From Isoetes taiwanensis (lineage: Eukaryota; Streptophyta; Lycopodiopsida; Isoetales; Isoetaceae), in the NCBI GenBank assembly GCA_021234155.1, contig JAJEKV010000074.1, positions 710,154 through 774,153 of the forward strand: a DNA stretch of 64,000 nt, in the 5' to 3' direction. This document shows, piece by piece, positions 1 through 11,595 of the stretch (position 1 is the stretch's first letter; every line of letters starts with the position of its first letter). A model generated the notes under the pieces. That model was given only the letters and a program-made list of their open reading frames with translations. It had not been told where the DNA came from and searched no databases. The position numbers were made by a program, and so were the translations under genes.

Positions 1-1301
1 TTGCATAGTACGTTGAAAGAAGTAACTAAGCAAAGGTCTTATAGATCTTTCTTACATATGAATTGTAGATACTGCAATCAACTCCTAGATCAAGTTTTCA
101 AGTCATTTATTATAAAAGAAAAATGACCAAATTGTCACAAATTGTCACATGAACATATGTGAACTCACATTTTCTCCACATGCAATATCGCCTTTTACAT
201 ATGAACTATTTTTTTTTCTTCTTGGAATAGGACAAAATCAGCATCATCCTTTCATCCGTCATGTGTGTAAGACTAGTTGAAAAGCTATTATGTTCTACTT
301 GGTGGCTTAAAATAGCTTAAATCTATTTATAATGACCAGTTGATCCTATGACTTTTCTAACCCACATAAAAAGGTCATTTTTGAGTAATGTCATTCCGTA
401 CTCAACACGAATTTTGTGTACTGATTTGCATGATATTGCCTACAATTGTATAGTTAGATATTGAGTTTGGAACTTGACAAGACACTCAAAGAAAGTGAAA
501 TAAGATGCAAAAATTCTAAAAGTGTTTGTGAAACATAACCACTAGAAGGTGGAATTATTGTCACCAAGTGCCCACCATTGCTGCCACTAGTATTGCTTCT
601 GCCATGGCCTAGGAAACTCTAAGGTTCCCTAAGGCGTACTTATGTAATAACTTAAAGGAAGTTCCACAACTGGTTTACGTTATAGAAGGCGTAACTCACT
701 TACAAAGCATTGCATAGAAAGTCGCAGCCATTGTTGTAGCAGGGAAAATCCAAAGTCTAATCTGGGGAAAAAAATGGGGGGCCAACTCCTTTTAAGTACT
801 GCATATGGCAAACTGCCCTGCAGCAAGGGGGCATCTTCATCGAATCATTCCAGATCCAAATAGAAAGGGCAAATTGTAGCACAAAGAAAGATGCAAAAGA
901 TAGATCTATCGGATCAATCCAAAATCAAATAGAATGAACAAACGGCAATGCAAAGAAAGATGCAGTTAGATAAGGAGGCAAATAGGCAGGCAAGCAGGTA
1001 GATAAAAGTTTTTACGTCCATAGAGACCAATTGTCATGGGATCAAAGCAACAAATGGGGGCATGAAAGCCCAAAATTGCAAAGATCTAATTAAGATGGAA
1101 ATAAAGATAATGCCAATGATAATATTGTGCTACTTAAAATGTCTAGGTATAGCCAATCCACTAGTAAAGAAATACATACCAATCTCCAAATCTGCCTAAC
1201 CCTCTATCTCTCTCTTTACAATCTCTATGATGCATACATTCACTACCTTGGTGTAAGGCACTGAGGCATCCTGGAGTGATGGCTCCATTATGCATGGAGG
1301 A
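1..1301. other. AT-rich intergenic sequence, no gene seen
   Basis: No reading frame with protein-like composition and no RNA gene was recognised. The only assignable piece is a LINE-tail relic near 1,003, listed separately. Confidence 0.5.
1003..1050 (-). repeat. LINE 3'-tail relic
   Basis: The string GTTTTTACGTCCATAGAGAC, followed by a segment close to CAATTGTCATGGGATC, matches the 3' terminus of the LINE family seen at 13,287, 25,185, 35,555 and 36,710 (consensus ACGTCCACGGAGACCAATNGGTC then ATGGGACCC). The element would lie on the minus strand. The neighbouring repeat is a degenerate GGCA/GTAGATA run rather than a clean microsatellite, so this is an old copy. Confidence 0.5.
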
Positions 1302-1474
1302 GATGTCTGGACTTCTGTCTCAACGTAGTCCCTTTTTTGTGGCTATAATTCTGACTCTGATGTCTGGACGTTTGCCTCAACATAGTATTTTCTTTGGAAC
1401 TGTAACCCTGACTCTGATATTTGGACATCTGCCTCAATAAAGTATTTTTCTTGTGACTGTAACTCTAACTCTAC
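1302..1474. repeat. 57-bp minisatellite, three units
   Basis: The motif GATGTCTGGA recurs at 1,302 and 1,359 and as GATATTTGGA at 1,416, an exact 57-bp period. The rest of each unit (GCCTCAA, TTTTCTT, CTGACTCTGA) also recurs. 57 is a multiple of three. On the minus strand the frame 1,343-1,552 stays open through it, giving a 19-residue repeat whose units share VQ-[IT]-SES. This looks like a decaying coding minisatellite, but no parent protein is recognised. Confidence 0.6.
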
Positions 1475-1552
1475 TGTTTGCATTAAGGCATCAATTGTTC
1501 GCACATAATAGCCATTAGAGTCTAGGACCAAGACCTTGATTAACTGTAACAA
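1343..1552 (-). CDS. Hypothetical fragment with 19-residue repeat
   Basis: A 69-residue open frame on the minus strand spans the 57-bp minisatellite, so its second half consists of acidic, Ser/Gln-rich 19-residue repeats (VQISES..., VQTSES...). The frame stops in the repeat, and the sequence past the stop would continue the same pattern (ETEVQTSP), so it is either an exon remnant or chance. There is no recognised domain, and no clear splice site was found at either end. Confidence 0.2.
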   Translation of the reverse strand: MLQLIKVLVLDSNGYYVRTIDALMQTVELELQSQEKYFIEADVQISESGLQFQRKYYVEANVQTSESEL

Positions 1553-3621
1553 TTTGTGTCATCACAAAATAGAAACAGTCATAGATGTAGCTATCATCTC
1601 TCCTTCAGAATGAATAACACTTTGAGGCGTCTTCCACCGCAAGCCATGCACTCATCTCCACTGCCCACAAGTTTGCCCGGCTACCTACTGGATGAGATGC
1701 ACACACACACCTCTTCGTACCTTACGAGTGGCTTTTCATGTCATCATAGCTCGACATCAGCACCAAGCACTTTAACCACGCCCGATCCTCATTTGTTATG
1801 CTTACCAAATTGGTAGTGAATGACATCGAGAATGAGACTTTCTCCCTCAATCCCACATTGGCATCTACCTCTTGCGCCCTGGCCCTAGTAAGAGGGATTG
1901 TACATGTCAGAAAACATCTTGGATGATGTGAGATACAGTTTTTACATCGATAATGCATGCTTTCTTGCGCCATATCCGCATCTGCCACGCCAGACTACCC
2001 CGATCGACACTTGCATGCATTTGCTGCATCCTATCACGCCATCCTAATAACGAGCAGCCTCCCACATCAATACAGGTCTTGGAGGTCGTGATGAGATTGT
2101 TTCCATGTCGGCAATAAAGACCTTTCCTGCATAGGATCCGCATTCACCATGCAAGACCGCCCGAAGTCATAGCCCCCGTCCCGCCTTGGGGGCCTCTTCC
2201 TGCACTCCGGCTGATAACATGTGGCCTAACATGTCAGCACATGTCTTTGACCACATGCCAATATGGTTTCCTTGTGTAGTCTGTACCGATCATGAAGTTC
2301 ATGTGGCAAATATTTTGTAGATCTGAAGAACCATGGAGATCCTGACGGTCTTTGTGAAAGTAAATTTATTAGACCTTGTATGCCGATTATAAGAGGTTGT
2401 TACATACCAAAACGATAAAATGGCAGAACTATCTGAACACTAACTTGTCCCTGACCATGGAATTGTGCTTTAGACTGAGTAGTTGTGCCATGAGGAACCT
2501 CCCATCTGAGCAGTGGTCAATAAAAATAGAACTAGCGGTAATAGAACTAGCGGTAACGCAGGCTTGGGGAATGTGGTGGACAAACTATGAGAATAGGTTT
2601 TGCATTTATTTGTTTGCGTTTGGATGCCATGACATGTAGAGGTGATACTACAATTGTGATTCTAATTTTGAAATTTTGTTCGATGCATTATGTAATCTAT
2701 TATCCGTTTTAAAGGTAATAATGGGGTGAGGATGACATTTTCGAGTTAAGAATCTCAATTCCATATGCAAGAAGTGGATAATGGAAAATCATCCGAGAAG
2801 TGGTTTCATATCATCCAAAATTGTGCTAATGACAATCAAGTAGTTTGTTATTCGATTTTTGTAGTATTCACATAGACGTTACTGTGTTGTGGCAGTTGCT
2901 TAGATATAGCAAATAAGAAGTCTTGCTACAACAAATAGGAATTAAGGTATACAAAAGAAGATATATTTTAGTGTTCTTTAGTATGAAATGTTGTGTTGAA
3001 TTCCAATGTGTATAAAAGTTCCATTTTTGCTCTTTTGAGGAACAATTACATAACAGAATTGTTAGAATGATTAAGTTTTATTTTGGTGTTCAATCGTTAC
3101 AGAGGTCTAGAGGTATCAACAGTAAAAATGGAGAAATTTCATGCATGCACATTCATAGAATTTTATAGTGAAGATAATGGCTAAAGCTACTACTATCATG
3201 TTGCATTGTATTTCCATTACATAGTTTACATGTAACTTTGTTGCGTGTTGTTTGGAGTTGTTGTTGTGCTTGTCTGGTAAAGAATATGAAATATTAAAAA
3301 GTTAGGAGATTGTTATGCTTGATATGAATAAACAATGAGCCTTTAGGACTTACCTTGTGTCCAACTGTTGATACATCAAGAGTGTTATGTTTGGTTCGAA
3401 GTCATTTATCGTGATTGGCAATACAACCGACAATCGTTTTTTGTCTTTTATTCGTAATAGCATCACGTACAATAGTCCTGGGGTGAATGGCTTTTTCAGG
3501 ACCATTATTGCATTGCCTTAATTGTGGAGCTTTGGCTTTTGTGTCCTATCATGGCATAAGCCAGTGCAAGTGAGAATGTTCTCATACAACCCCAAGCCAT
3601 TTAGAACATGAAAGTTACACA
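1553..3621. other. Intergenic sequence, nothing recognised
   Basis: Short open frames on both strands have no protein-like features. No terminal repeats or RNA genes were noticed. Confidence 0.4.
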
Positions 3622-4044
3622 TTAGAAGGCGGCCCTTTCATGCCACACAAGCTTAAACCTACCAACTAAGTAAATGCCGCAAGATAAGGTCATTTGTTGA
3701 GGGGACATCCCAATGAGCTCTGTAGGAGGTTGTGAACTAAACCCTTCATCATTCATACACACCACTTGATTAGTTAGTTGTTCATCAACATTCTGACATT
3801 CTCCTGCACTTGATACGCCTTCAGGTAAGTGATCAAAATTTGTCGAATCTACATCATCATGAACATCATTATATTGTAACCTCAAGGCTCTAATCCTTGT
3901 TGTGCATCTGCGCTTCAGACGTTTCCTTCTCTGAGTGTTGGTTTCATGGTCAGATGTCTTGTAAGAGGGATTACTCGCCACTATAGGTGGCGTTCTTTGA
4001 CGGGATCTTCCAATGGTTTTTTTTTTAGATATCCAGTACCACAT
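3622..4044 (-). CDS. Hypothetical basic/acidic ORF next to Helitron remnant
   Basis: A 140-residue open frame on the minus strand lies directly downstream of the Helitron Rep fragment. It begins with Lys/Arg-rich sequence (around residues 35-55, RRKRLKRRC), then an acidic stretch, and ends hydrophobic. It does not match the part of a Helitron protein expected after the conserved HGPCG segment, so the Helitron appears broken near 4,045 and joined to something else. The product is not recognised. It could be a second piece of a rearranged Helitron protein. Confidence 0.25.
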   Translation of the reverse strand: MWYWISKKKTIGRSRQRTPPIVASNPSYKTSDHETNTQRRKRLKRRCTTRIRALRLQYNDVHDDVDSTNFDHLPEGVSSAGECQNVDEQLTNQVVCMNDEGFSSQPPTELIGMSPQQMTLSCGIYLVGRFKLVWHERAAF

Positions 4045-5768
4045 GGCCCATGCATCATATTACGGGTGACTATATCATACAATTCAGGATATGCATCCTT
4101 GTCTGGTATTTCAACACAAATAATTTGATCAATCTCTTCGGCTGTGAAGGGCTTACTACCTGATCCAATATAGTCAACAAATGTACATGCAGCAAGCCTC
4201 TCTTTTGGAACTCAATGACATAGACTTTTGCGATTATGCGGCCGAATATACCATGATTAGTTATCAAATCTACCAGCTCTTTTACTTTCATATGAAATAC
4301 TCTAGCCACTCACTCTGGTCGATCACTTGGCGATTGGCCATATAATAATTCCCTCCTAATCTCTTCCCAATTTGCATTGGCAGTCATGGTTATAAAAAGG
4401 TCCGGCCTGCCATGTTCGCGAACAATAGACATGACATCCTGATACCGTTGGGTCATGTATCTTGGACCTCCCACATCCGAGGATGGTAATACAACTTTTC
4501 GGCCAATAGCGCCTACATCATCTCCTTCAAAATCCATAATACCTTGCAACATGTCTTTTCGAATGGTGTGTTGATTCAACAGAATAAATTGTAGCCTTTC
4601 CTATTCCATCTTTGCAAACATATCATCACAAATGTATTCTTGAAACAACCGGCCAGCCATATGAAGGGGAGATGCATGTCCATGACGTGTGAATAGATGT
4701 TATTTGTAATACTCCATAACAGTTATTTCCTTTGCACCACTCCGTCCATGAGGTATTTTAAGATGCCACCCATCTGTACCATAGGGAAGAAGCAACACAA
4801 AGTGCAATGGATCGTAGGCTGAGTGATATGCATCTATAAACTTCACACCACCATCCTTAGAGTGTATAATAATGTCCCTCTGACCGTCTTTGGGCTTATA
4901 TTTAATAGGCATTAAGACAACCACTTCATTTGCAGTTGGAGCATTATATTGCCTCCTCACAGGATTCTGCACGTTGCAAGAAGGTATACGCAAACGGATA
5001 TCCATGGTTGGATGAATACGCATAATTTGTGTCGCACTCAAGAATATACTAACAAATGGATTGTGCTCTGTCATAAGGGCCTGCAACTGAACCACTATTT
5101 CTTGCTTCAATCCATCAAAAATAGACATCCTACATTCAATTTGCATGTCATCACCATCCAAGATGTATATCTGTGCAAATTTTGCATGCTCTTGATGCCC
5201 TTGCGGTGGCAATAGTGTTCCCATCTTATGGCACATGCAGCCATTGACCCTAAAAGTATAGGTCCTACCAACAGCATTTGCCAATGCCTCATCAATTTTC
5301 ACGCCCACTAAAGCAAATGAAAATATATTATTATACTTTCTAATGTTTGTGCAAAAATGATCATCCAAACTATCTGTTCTTGTATATAGATCAAACAATG
5401 CCTGTGGTGGTTCTGGAATCAATGGCAGCTGAATATTTCCAACACATGCCCGACATTTCTTCTTAACTAAGAGTTCCACTTTCCATTGCATAGCCCCACA
5501 ATACGAACATCTATGGTCCATGTTACCAAGGTCATGAGTAGGAGGTAAACTCCATGTCCATGCTATCTTATTGAAACCTGTTCTACCAATAGGTCGTTCT
5601 GTTGAACCTGCAATTCTGTCTTCTAGTCTCAAAGCTCGAGCTCTTGCGGAAGAAAGAGACCAACTCATTCAATTTAGGTACCTTACTTGGATATTTTGTA
5701 GATGTTGATTGAGATAAAATACTATTTGACATTACATTGTCATCATCAAATTTTATTTCTTGGGCCAA
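4045..5768 (-). pseudogene. Helitron Rep/helicase-like protein, N-terminal half, decayed
   Basis: On the minus strand, from about 5,768 down, successive frames read as the N-terminal part of a Helitron transposase. First is a Cys-rich segment (CSYCGAMQW...KKCRACVG, about 5,520-5,430). Next is the Helitron-like N domain (HLFTRHGH... and RLFQEYICDDMFAKME, about 4,690-4,600). Then comes the Rep nuclease domain with DLFITMTANANWEEI (about 4,400) and the HUH-type motif QKRGLLHVHLL (about 4,175-4,215). The next conserved block, EEIDQIICVEIPDKDAYPEL followed by MMHGPCG, sits in another frame (4,045-4,130). Known Rep proteins nick DNA during rolling-circle transposition through this HUH motif. At least three frame changes and stops break the gene, and no helicase domain remains. 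Its 5' flank carries the block shared with 24.3 kb. Confidence 0.85.
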
Positions 5769-5816
5769 GAGAGTTGCTACATATTTAGAGAATTAGTACA
5801 CTAATTTACTAACTGT

Positions 5817-5949
5817 AATAGGCATCGATCCGAGCCATCGAATCGGCATTCTGGGAAGGGACGAACATCTTTATATGCATTATTCATTCTTGTGGTTGGT
5901 TATCGGCGTCTTCTCACAGCAGCGTCTCTTCCTTGCCCATTGCTTCCCT
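5817..5949. repeat. 133-bp block shared with 24,317-24,450
   Basis: Starting at AATAGGCATCGATCC and ending in TTGCCCATTGCTTCCCT, this block matches 24,317-24,450 with only scattered differences. On the minus strand it lies just upstream of the Helitron coding remnant and contains a CATATAAAG TATA-like string, so it may be part of a leader or promoter carried with the element. Its identity is not known. Confidence 0.7.
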
Positions 5950-6141
5950 TGGCTCTATCCATCCTCTTTTCTTCCCTTTGAGATTGCTCTTCCTCTTTTC
6001 CTCCTCTTTAGATTGCTCTTCCTCTTTTCTTCCCTTTCAGATTGCTCTTCCTCTTTGCTTCCTTTTTCGCTTGTTTTTTGTCATGGTTTCTTGAAAGTAA
6101 ATTTTTGCTTTGCATGTTTTGAGGAGGATTCACAAACTGAG

Positions 6142-6810
6142 GCGTGATTTATTCTTCCTTAGCACAATTGCTTCGTGAATGCTGGCTGATCTGTGCATGT
6201 CATTTTTCGGATGGAACCCCTCAATTGCTTTTCGTATTTTGCACAGATAGCAGACGGTTGATTTCCTCACAGGGACACCAATAGTTTGAAGGCGGCCCTT
6301 GTATCTTTCTTTGTGGTATTTTGTTGCATGCAGGGCGGATTCATCAGAATTGAATCAATTCATAGAGACTTGGGTAGCTCAGGCATCCTAGAAGTATTCA
6401 TCTCGCTTTGCCAGTTTTCTATGCATTTTGCAGGCGTGATTCATTCTTCCTTAGCACAATTGCCTCGTGCATGCTGGCTGATTTATGCATGTCAATTGAA
6501 GGAGTAGCGTTTCTTGCATGCATCTCTAGTCCAGATTGCTTTTTCGGATAAAATCCCTCGATTGCTTTTCGTAATTTGCACAGATAACAGATGATTGATT
6601 TCCTCACAGTGACACCAACGGTTTGAAGGCGGCCCTGGTATCTCTCTTTGTGGTATTTGGTTGCATGCAGGGCAGATTCATCAGAATAGAATAGAATAGA
6701 ATAGAATAGAATAGTTTTTTTTTTAATAGAATCAATTCATAGAAACTTGGGCAACTCAGCTTACTCTGACAAATCATCTCATCTCGGCATACTCCATCAA
6801 TTTTAACTAT
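6142..6810. repeat. Tandem duplication, two copies of about 290-340 bp
   Basis: Copy 1 starts at AGGCGTGATTTATTCTTCC (6,142), copy 2 at AGGCGTGATTCATTCTTCC (6,432). Both continue through GCATGCTGGCTGAT-like, ATTGCTTTTCGTA, GATTTCCTCACAG and TTTGAAGGCGGCCCT to TCATCAGAAT and CAATTCATAGA. Copy 2 differs by an extra AGTCCAGATTGC-containing stretch and by the inserted (AGAAT)n-T10 segment listed next. Confidence 0.75.
6685..6731 (-). repeat. (AGAAT)n microsatellite plus oligo-T insertion
   Basis: In copy 2 of the tandem duplication, about six AGAAT units and a run of ten T interrupt the join that copy 1 shows uninterrupted (TCAGAATTGAATCAATT at 6,340). The order (AATAG)n then TTTTTT equals the extreme 3' end of the LINE at 13,287-13,312 on the minus strand, so this could be a LINE insertion truncated to its terminal repeat. 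Confidence 0.5.
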
Positions 6811-8219
6811 TCTTAACCTGGCCATGCATGCTGCTCCGCTTTCTCCAGGTGCGCTCTACTCCCTTCTGCCGTTCGGATTTTGCATAGACAAGTAGTTGCC
6901 CTTTTTCCATTTTATACATTTATAGGAATTCCATTTTATTTAATTAACAAATGTAAGAATATAGTGTCCTTGTTAAGGTGTAGGTTTGTCACCTTATGGA
7001 TAAGGGTTCGAGCCATGGTACTGTCAACCTATTTTTTTTTTTAGCTAGTTGGTTAAGTTCAATATTCGCTAACGTATGCTTCTTATCTTCTAGTCATCGT
7101 ACAGACTTCGCTTTCGCGGGCCTCATCTCGTCCACTTATGTTTTTATCCTCTTATAATAGATAGCTTTAACTGGGCTCCTCTTGCCAACTTATGTTTTTG
7201 ATCCTCTCATATTAGAACAAGCTTGACCGCTGCCAATTCAATGAGTCATTGTTTTTAACCCAGTCATTTGTGCTTGCCCTTATTATCCATTTTGGCTATG
7301 CCTTTGGCCTCAACCTCGACTTTAAACTCGATCTCCACTCAGTCCCCCTAATACTGTTATTTTCTTTTCATTTTTTGGAGTTAAATTATTGTATTTTCTT
7401 GGGCATTTCCTTCCTTGTTGCATGGCACATATTGTCATGCTTCAAAAATTGATTTGTATGATTTTTTTTTTTGTGCATTATTATGGTGAACCATCATTGT
7501 GCATATAGGAGATAAAATGTTGTTGCTAGATCAATGGCATTTTTTATTTTGGGACTTGTATTGTGATCAGAGCACTCTATTCTTCTTATATAGACTCATC
7601 TGGCTTTTCTTGGAGGTCTTATATTTTTTCATCTTCTAGTTAGATATGTTATTTTTATTTGGTTGGCTTTGTTCAATGTTTCCACTAACACTTCCCTTGG
7701 TCTATTGCCATTAACTTAGGGATGGAACCTTTGCAACCTCAGACTCCACCGTTGTAATTTTGCCACTGTGTTCTTCAATGCACTTGTATCTAGAACGACG
7801 TGCTTCCCAGGGATTCATTTTCGCCATGCAGTCGCCTTTATCTCTATGCATCACTAACAATACATTACAGCTCCTTATCTTAACCGTTAATTTGTCAACA
7901 CGCCATATATCTACCTATAACCAGCTATCATTTCTTTAACTAACACTTATTCATTTGTAAATATTCATTTGAACCTTTTCTTTCACCAAGTTTGTCTAGA
8001 TACATGCATGTGGGTATCTTTCTAATTTTTTCGATTTTTTTTTTCTATTGATATTGGTTATTTATCTTGAAGTTGTGAATTCACTATTCTAGACTATGTA
8101 GGGATATATGTCCTATGTTTCTAAAGTGGGTTTCATATAGTTTGGAGCTTTCCTGTTTAACAGGTTCTTTGACAAATACTGTAGATATATTTTACAGTTG
8201 CCTTTACAAGATACATTGT
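6811..8219. other. T-rich gene-free sequence
   Basis: No gene was found. Near 7,005 the string GGGTTCGAGCCATGG resembles a pol III B box (one mismatch to GGTTCRANNCC) but no matching A box or cloverleaf was found around it. The remainder is T-rich without recognised structure. Confidence 0.35.
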
Positions 8220-8424
8220 CTAAGGATGCTTTCCCATGGGCCTCTGACCTCAAGATTTCTTGAGGTCCAGATCAAGGCGTGCAGGTTCCCGTGGACGCTT
8301 CAACCTTAAAGACTCAGGTTTTTGACCTGAATCAAAAGTAATCACCAAGCATTTCTCAACTCTCAGGCTTTTGACCTGGACCCAAATTTTCAGGTCACCA
8401 ATCTCATGGGAAAGCACCCTAAGG
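8220..8424. mobile_element. MITE-like foldback element
   Basis: The two ends are inverted copies: ATGCTTTCCCATGGG (8,226) and its imperfect complement CTCATGGGAAAGCACC (8,403-8,418), continuing inward with GACCT/AGGTC. CTAAGG occurs directly outside both ends (8,220-8,225 and 8,419-8,424) and may be the target duplication. Inside is a near-perfect palindrome, GACCTCAAGATTTCTTGAGGTC-like (8,246-8,267), and two related TCAGG-TTTTGACCTG strings. There is no coding capacity, so any movement would need a transposase from elsewhere. Confidence 0.6.
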
Positions 8425-10390
8425 TTACTGGTTACATTCTACACAATTTGTTTTTGCTCGTTCAGCATTGGGATGCTATTTTGCAATAGTTATTTCTTGG
8501 ATCACTTCATTCATCACCTTGAGGATTTATAGTTTGGGGATTTTGTGGCATGTCTAAATGGTGAATCCATATGACTTCCAGCAGGTATTTTTGGCTTATA
8601 TAATTTTGGGACCTTGTGCAAGGTTGGTTTCTTGTTGCATTTATTTCATTGGTTTGCAGTTCTATGTTCTTGGCGGTGGATGACATGTTATGTTGTTAGG
8701 TGGATTTTTTCATTTTTCAGACTCATCACATCTTTTCTTGTGTATACAACACCAATTTTACGAATTTGGGTGATTCTTTACTTTTGTTCGCCTCACTTTA
8801 TTTTATTCGCAGTCAGCTACTCTTTCCATGCATAGCTTTACTTACACTATATCACTTTACATAATCATGTTGTTGTCATTTAATTTCACATGTCCATTAT
8901 CTTGTTTGCTTTATTATTGCAGACCATCTGTATCTGTATGGCACTAGCTTTACTACTGAGACGTCATTTTACGTAGTCATTATATTTTACTTGTACTTTT
9001 CTTTTCTCATTCTACCATATAGCTCACCTCATGGCACTCAACTGGGACCTCAAGCATTGTTGACCTTCAAATTCTCCTTTCCCTTGGCTATAACCTCACC
9101 TTGACTTCGGCCTCACATTTGACCTAAACTGCTTGTGCATCACCCTCTTACTTTCTTCAGACTTAAACCTCCTTTTTGTTTGATCCATGATGTGATTCAA
9201 ATTTAACCTCCCGTCTTTACATTTTAGGGTTTTTCGGCACTATCGTTATACTTCATTTGCATATTTGCTATTTAGCTTTATCTGGATATGCCAAATATTG
9301 TTTGGCACTCCATTGCAATTTTTGACATGGGTTTCTATTGGATCATTTTTTATTTTGATGCTTATCTTTATCTAGATGTGGAGTATACTGAGTTGTTGCG
9401 CACGAGGTATTGTATTGAGCGCATTCTAATTTTGTGCATTGTGCTAGTCTTGCCTAATTCTAATTGTCTCGAGGAGTCCATTTCTAGCTGGCTATTGAGA
9501 TCTTTTTGCACGTATATCATGCTTTTCGAGAGTTAGTCTTGCCTCATTCATCTAGCTATTTTGTGATTTCTTATTTGGAGTATTTAGAATATATGTTTTC
9601 TTGCGTTGATTTTGGTCATGGAAAACTTTATCCACTATTTTCTCTTTATTGCTCTTCTATATTTGCACGTATTTTGCCTATCCTGAATTCCATTTTCTGC
9701 ATCTGTACTTCCACTTGGATTTGAATTTTGTCATTACATATTAGGTGATCTAGGTTCATTTTTGGATTCCATGCTTTTTTTATATATTTTCTCGAGGTTG
9801 GTGGTCGTGGCTTTCTTTTTTGTATTTGGGCCAAATCTCCAGGGACACATGTCTCGAGTTGTCCATTATTGCACCCAGGTTTGTTATTGAATTTATCTTT
9901 TATGTGTTTATATCTTAGTGTGCATATTCATCATACATCATTTGAGTTTAAACGCATCATTTGAGCTTAAATGCATCATTTGAGCTTTAGATACTTGCTT
10001 TAACTTTAGACTGTACATATTTTTCGTTTGAAAGTGAGCTTCATATTTGACAGTTGTTTACTCTACCCTCTTAGCGTATTATCAGAGGCCTCACTTGGAT
10101 CTTGAAAGCGAATTCCACTTTCAGGACATTCTTTCCATTTTTTCAAACCGTCGTTAATTAGCAGCATTACTGCCCGCTTCTATTCTGCTAGCTTAACCCT
10201 ACCTTTCCTTCCTGTTAATCTCCACCTTCGCTCTCCCATTCTTGTTCATGCACATTCCTCGCATTTTGCGAACCTCCTCGTTAGGGAATCTGATTTTCCT
10301 TCAATCTCAGTTTTCTTCTCCCTTTCTGAAGGGGTTGCTTCTTTGCTTAGGACCTTTGTCGGTCTCTTTTCCATATTAATCACGAGGCAT
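8425..10390. other. T-rich gene-free sequence
   Basis: No gene recognised. One segment near 9,290-9,345 (TTTGGCACTCCATTGCAATTTT) is similar to 11,545-11,590 and 23,590-23,630, so an old dispersed repeat is present here. Confidence 0.35.
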
Positions 10391-11178
10391 GTCTTGGTTT
10401 ATGCGCTCCATCTTTGGTGGATTCCGTTCGCGAGGACACTCAAGAGAATGTGCCTCTAAGTATGGTTGTTCATCCAAAGACTCAACGACGATGGGTAGCA
10501 GCTGGTATCGGCACTATTGCGACTTGGTATGAGTCTGGTCATCTCGTGTCATGGGAAGCATTTAGAACAAAGTTCTTGTTGTCTGAGATGGGACGAGTAA
10601 TCTGAAGTCATATTCTTTGCATTGTTGCCCACGGGGATTACGGTCCTGATTGAGGTAGTCGTATGGGGTTGCCATCGGGGATAGTCGGCCAGGCGGTTTG
10701 TGTCTTACATTATTGTAAATTGCTTTTGCATTACGAAATCCTGCCTCCATCTAATAGGTGGCATCTTGGAGGTCCCTCGACCACAATGGAAAAGTGTTTG
10801 GATATGGGTATGGGATAAGGCTGCTTCATCCCAAAGTAGTAGTTACATTATTGTGGCAAGTGATCCATAGATGCCTCGAGTCAACAAGTTAGTCCATAAA
10901 ATGGATAATCGAATTTGAGCTCTATCCTTTATGCAGCCAAAGGGTTGAGAGTATTGAGCATTGTTTTTTTCTTGTGTGGCGGCCCGGACATGGTCTTGGT
11001 TGTTGACCCTATTTGGCACGTCTAGATCTAGCCAACAAATTTTGCTTGCTATCTATCCTGATGCTTGGACCAAAACTACAGAAACGAGCTTTTCATCTCG
11101 CATGTGGCTGGCTTTTATGGTCAATCTGGAAGAGAAGGAGGTTGTTTATCTTTCAGGGCGTAGATACTGCAGATGAGA
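10390..11178 (+). pseudogene. L1-type LINE remnant (C-terminal zf-RVT region)
   Basis: Plus-strand frames read as the C-terminal part of a plant L1-type non-LTR reverse transcriptase: GIGTIATWYESGHLVSWEAF (about 10,485-10,545) resembles the linker before the zf-RVT domain. Further on, EHCFFSCVAARTWSWLLTLF-like residues (about 10,955-11,010) resemble its Cys/His end. Several frame changes separate the pieces, so it is dead. It differs from the LINE family at 34-40 kb. Confidence 0.55.
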
Positions 11179-11595
11179 TTTAATCTCAGTTTTCTTCTTG
11201 ACCTTCCTCTTGACTTTGCACTCCCATGGCTCCACCTTTACCTCAACCTCGTTCCTGTTCTGGTAAGTGTTATTTATATTGGGGCATCTATTCATATGTT
11301 TCGACATGCTATCACATTTTCTTCTGACATCTCATCCACAACTACCTTTTCTCTTTTAGTTAACATTTTCATGTTGCTTTCCAAATTCATTGCACATTTT
11401 TGTTACAGGTATGTTTTATTTGGCCAAGTTTAAGTTTACATTGTATGTCTTGTTGTTGTTTTTTTACAGTTTTAGCCTGTAGCCTTACCCCATTATCATA
11501 TATCATTTCACATCTTTTATACTTGCTTTATGTGCATATGACTTAGTTGCATTTGGCACTTTATTGCATTTTTATGGCATGGGTTTTATATTGGA
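11179..11595. other. Left flank of the LTR retrotransposon
   Basis: T-rich sequence with no gene. It contains one of three related GCATTTGGCACTTTATTGCA-type segments seen also at 9.3 kb and 23.6 kb. Confidence 0.35.

Noticed and set aside
6985-7030. tRNA or SINE from GGGTTCGAGCCATGG
   Set aside because: B box has a mismatch and no A box or folding arm was seen.
7249-9724. Hydrophobic 60-80-residue frames suggesting membrane peptides
   Set aside because: They follow from T-rich sequence (Phe/Leu/Ile codons) and show no conserved features.
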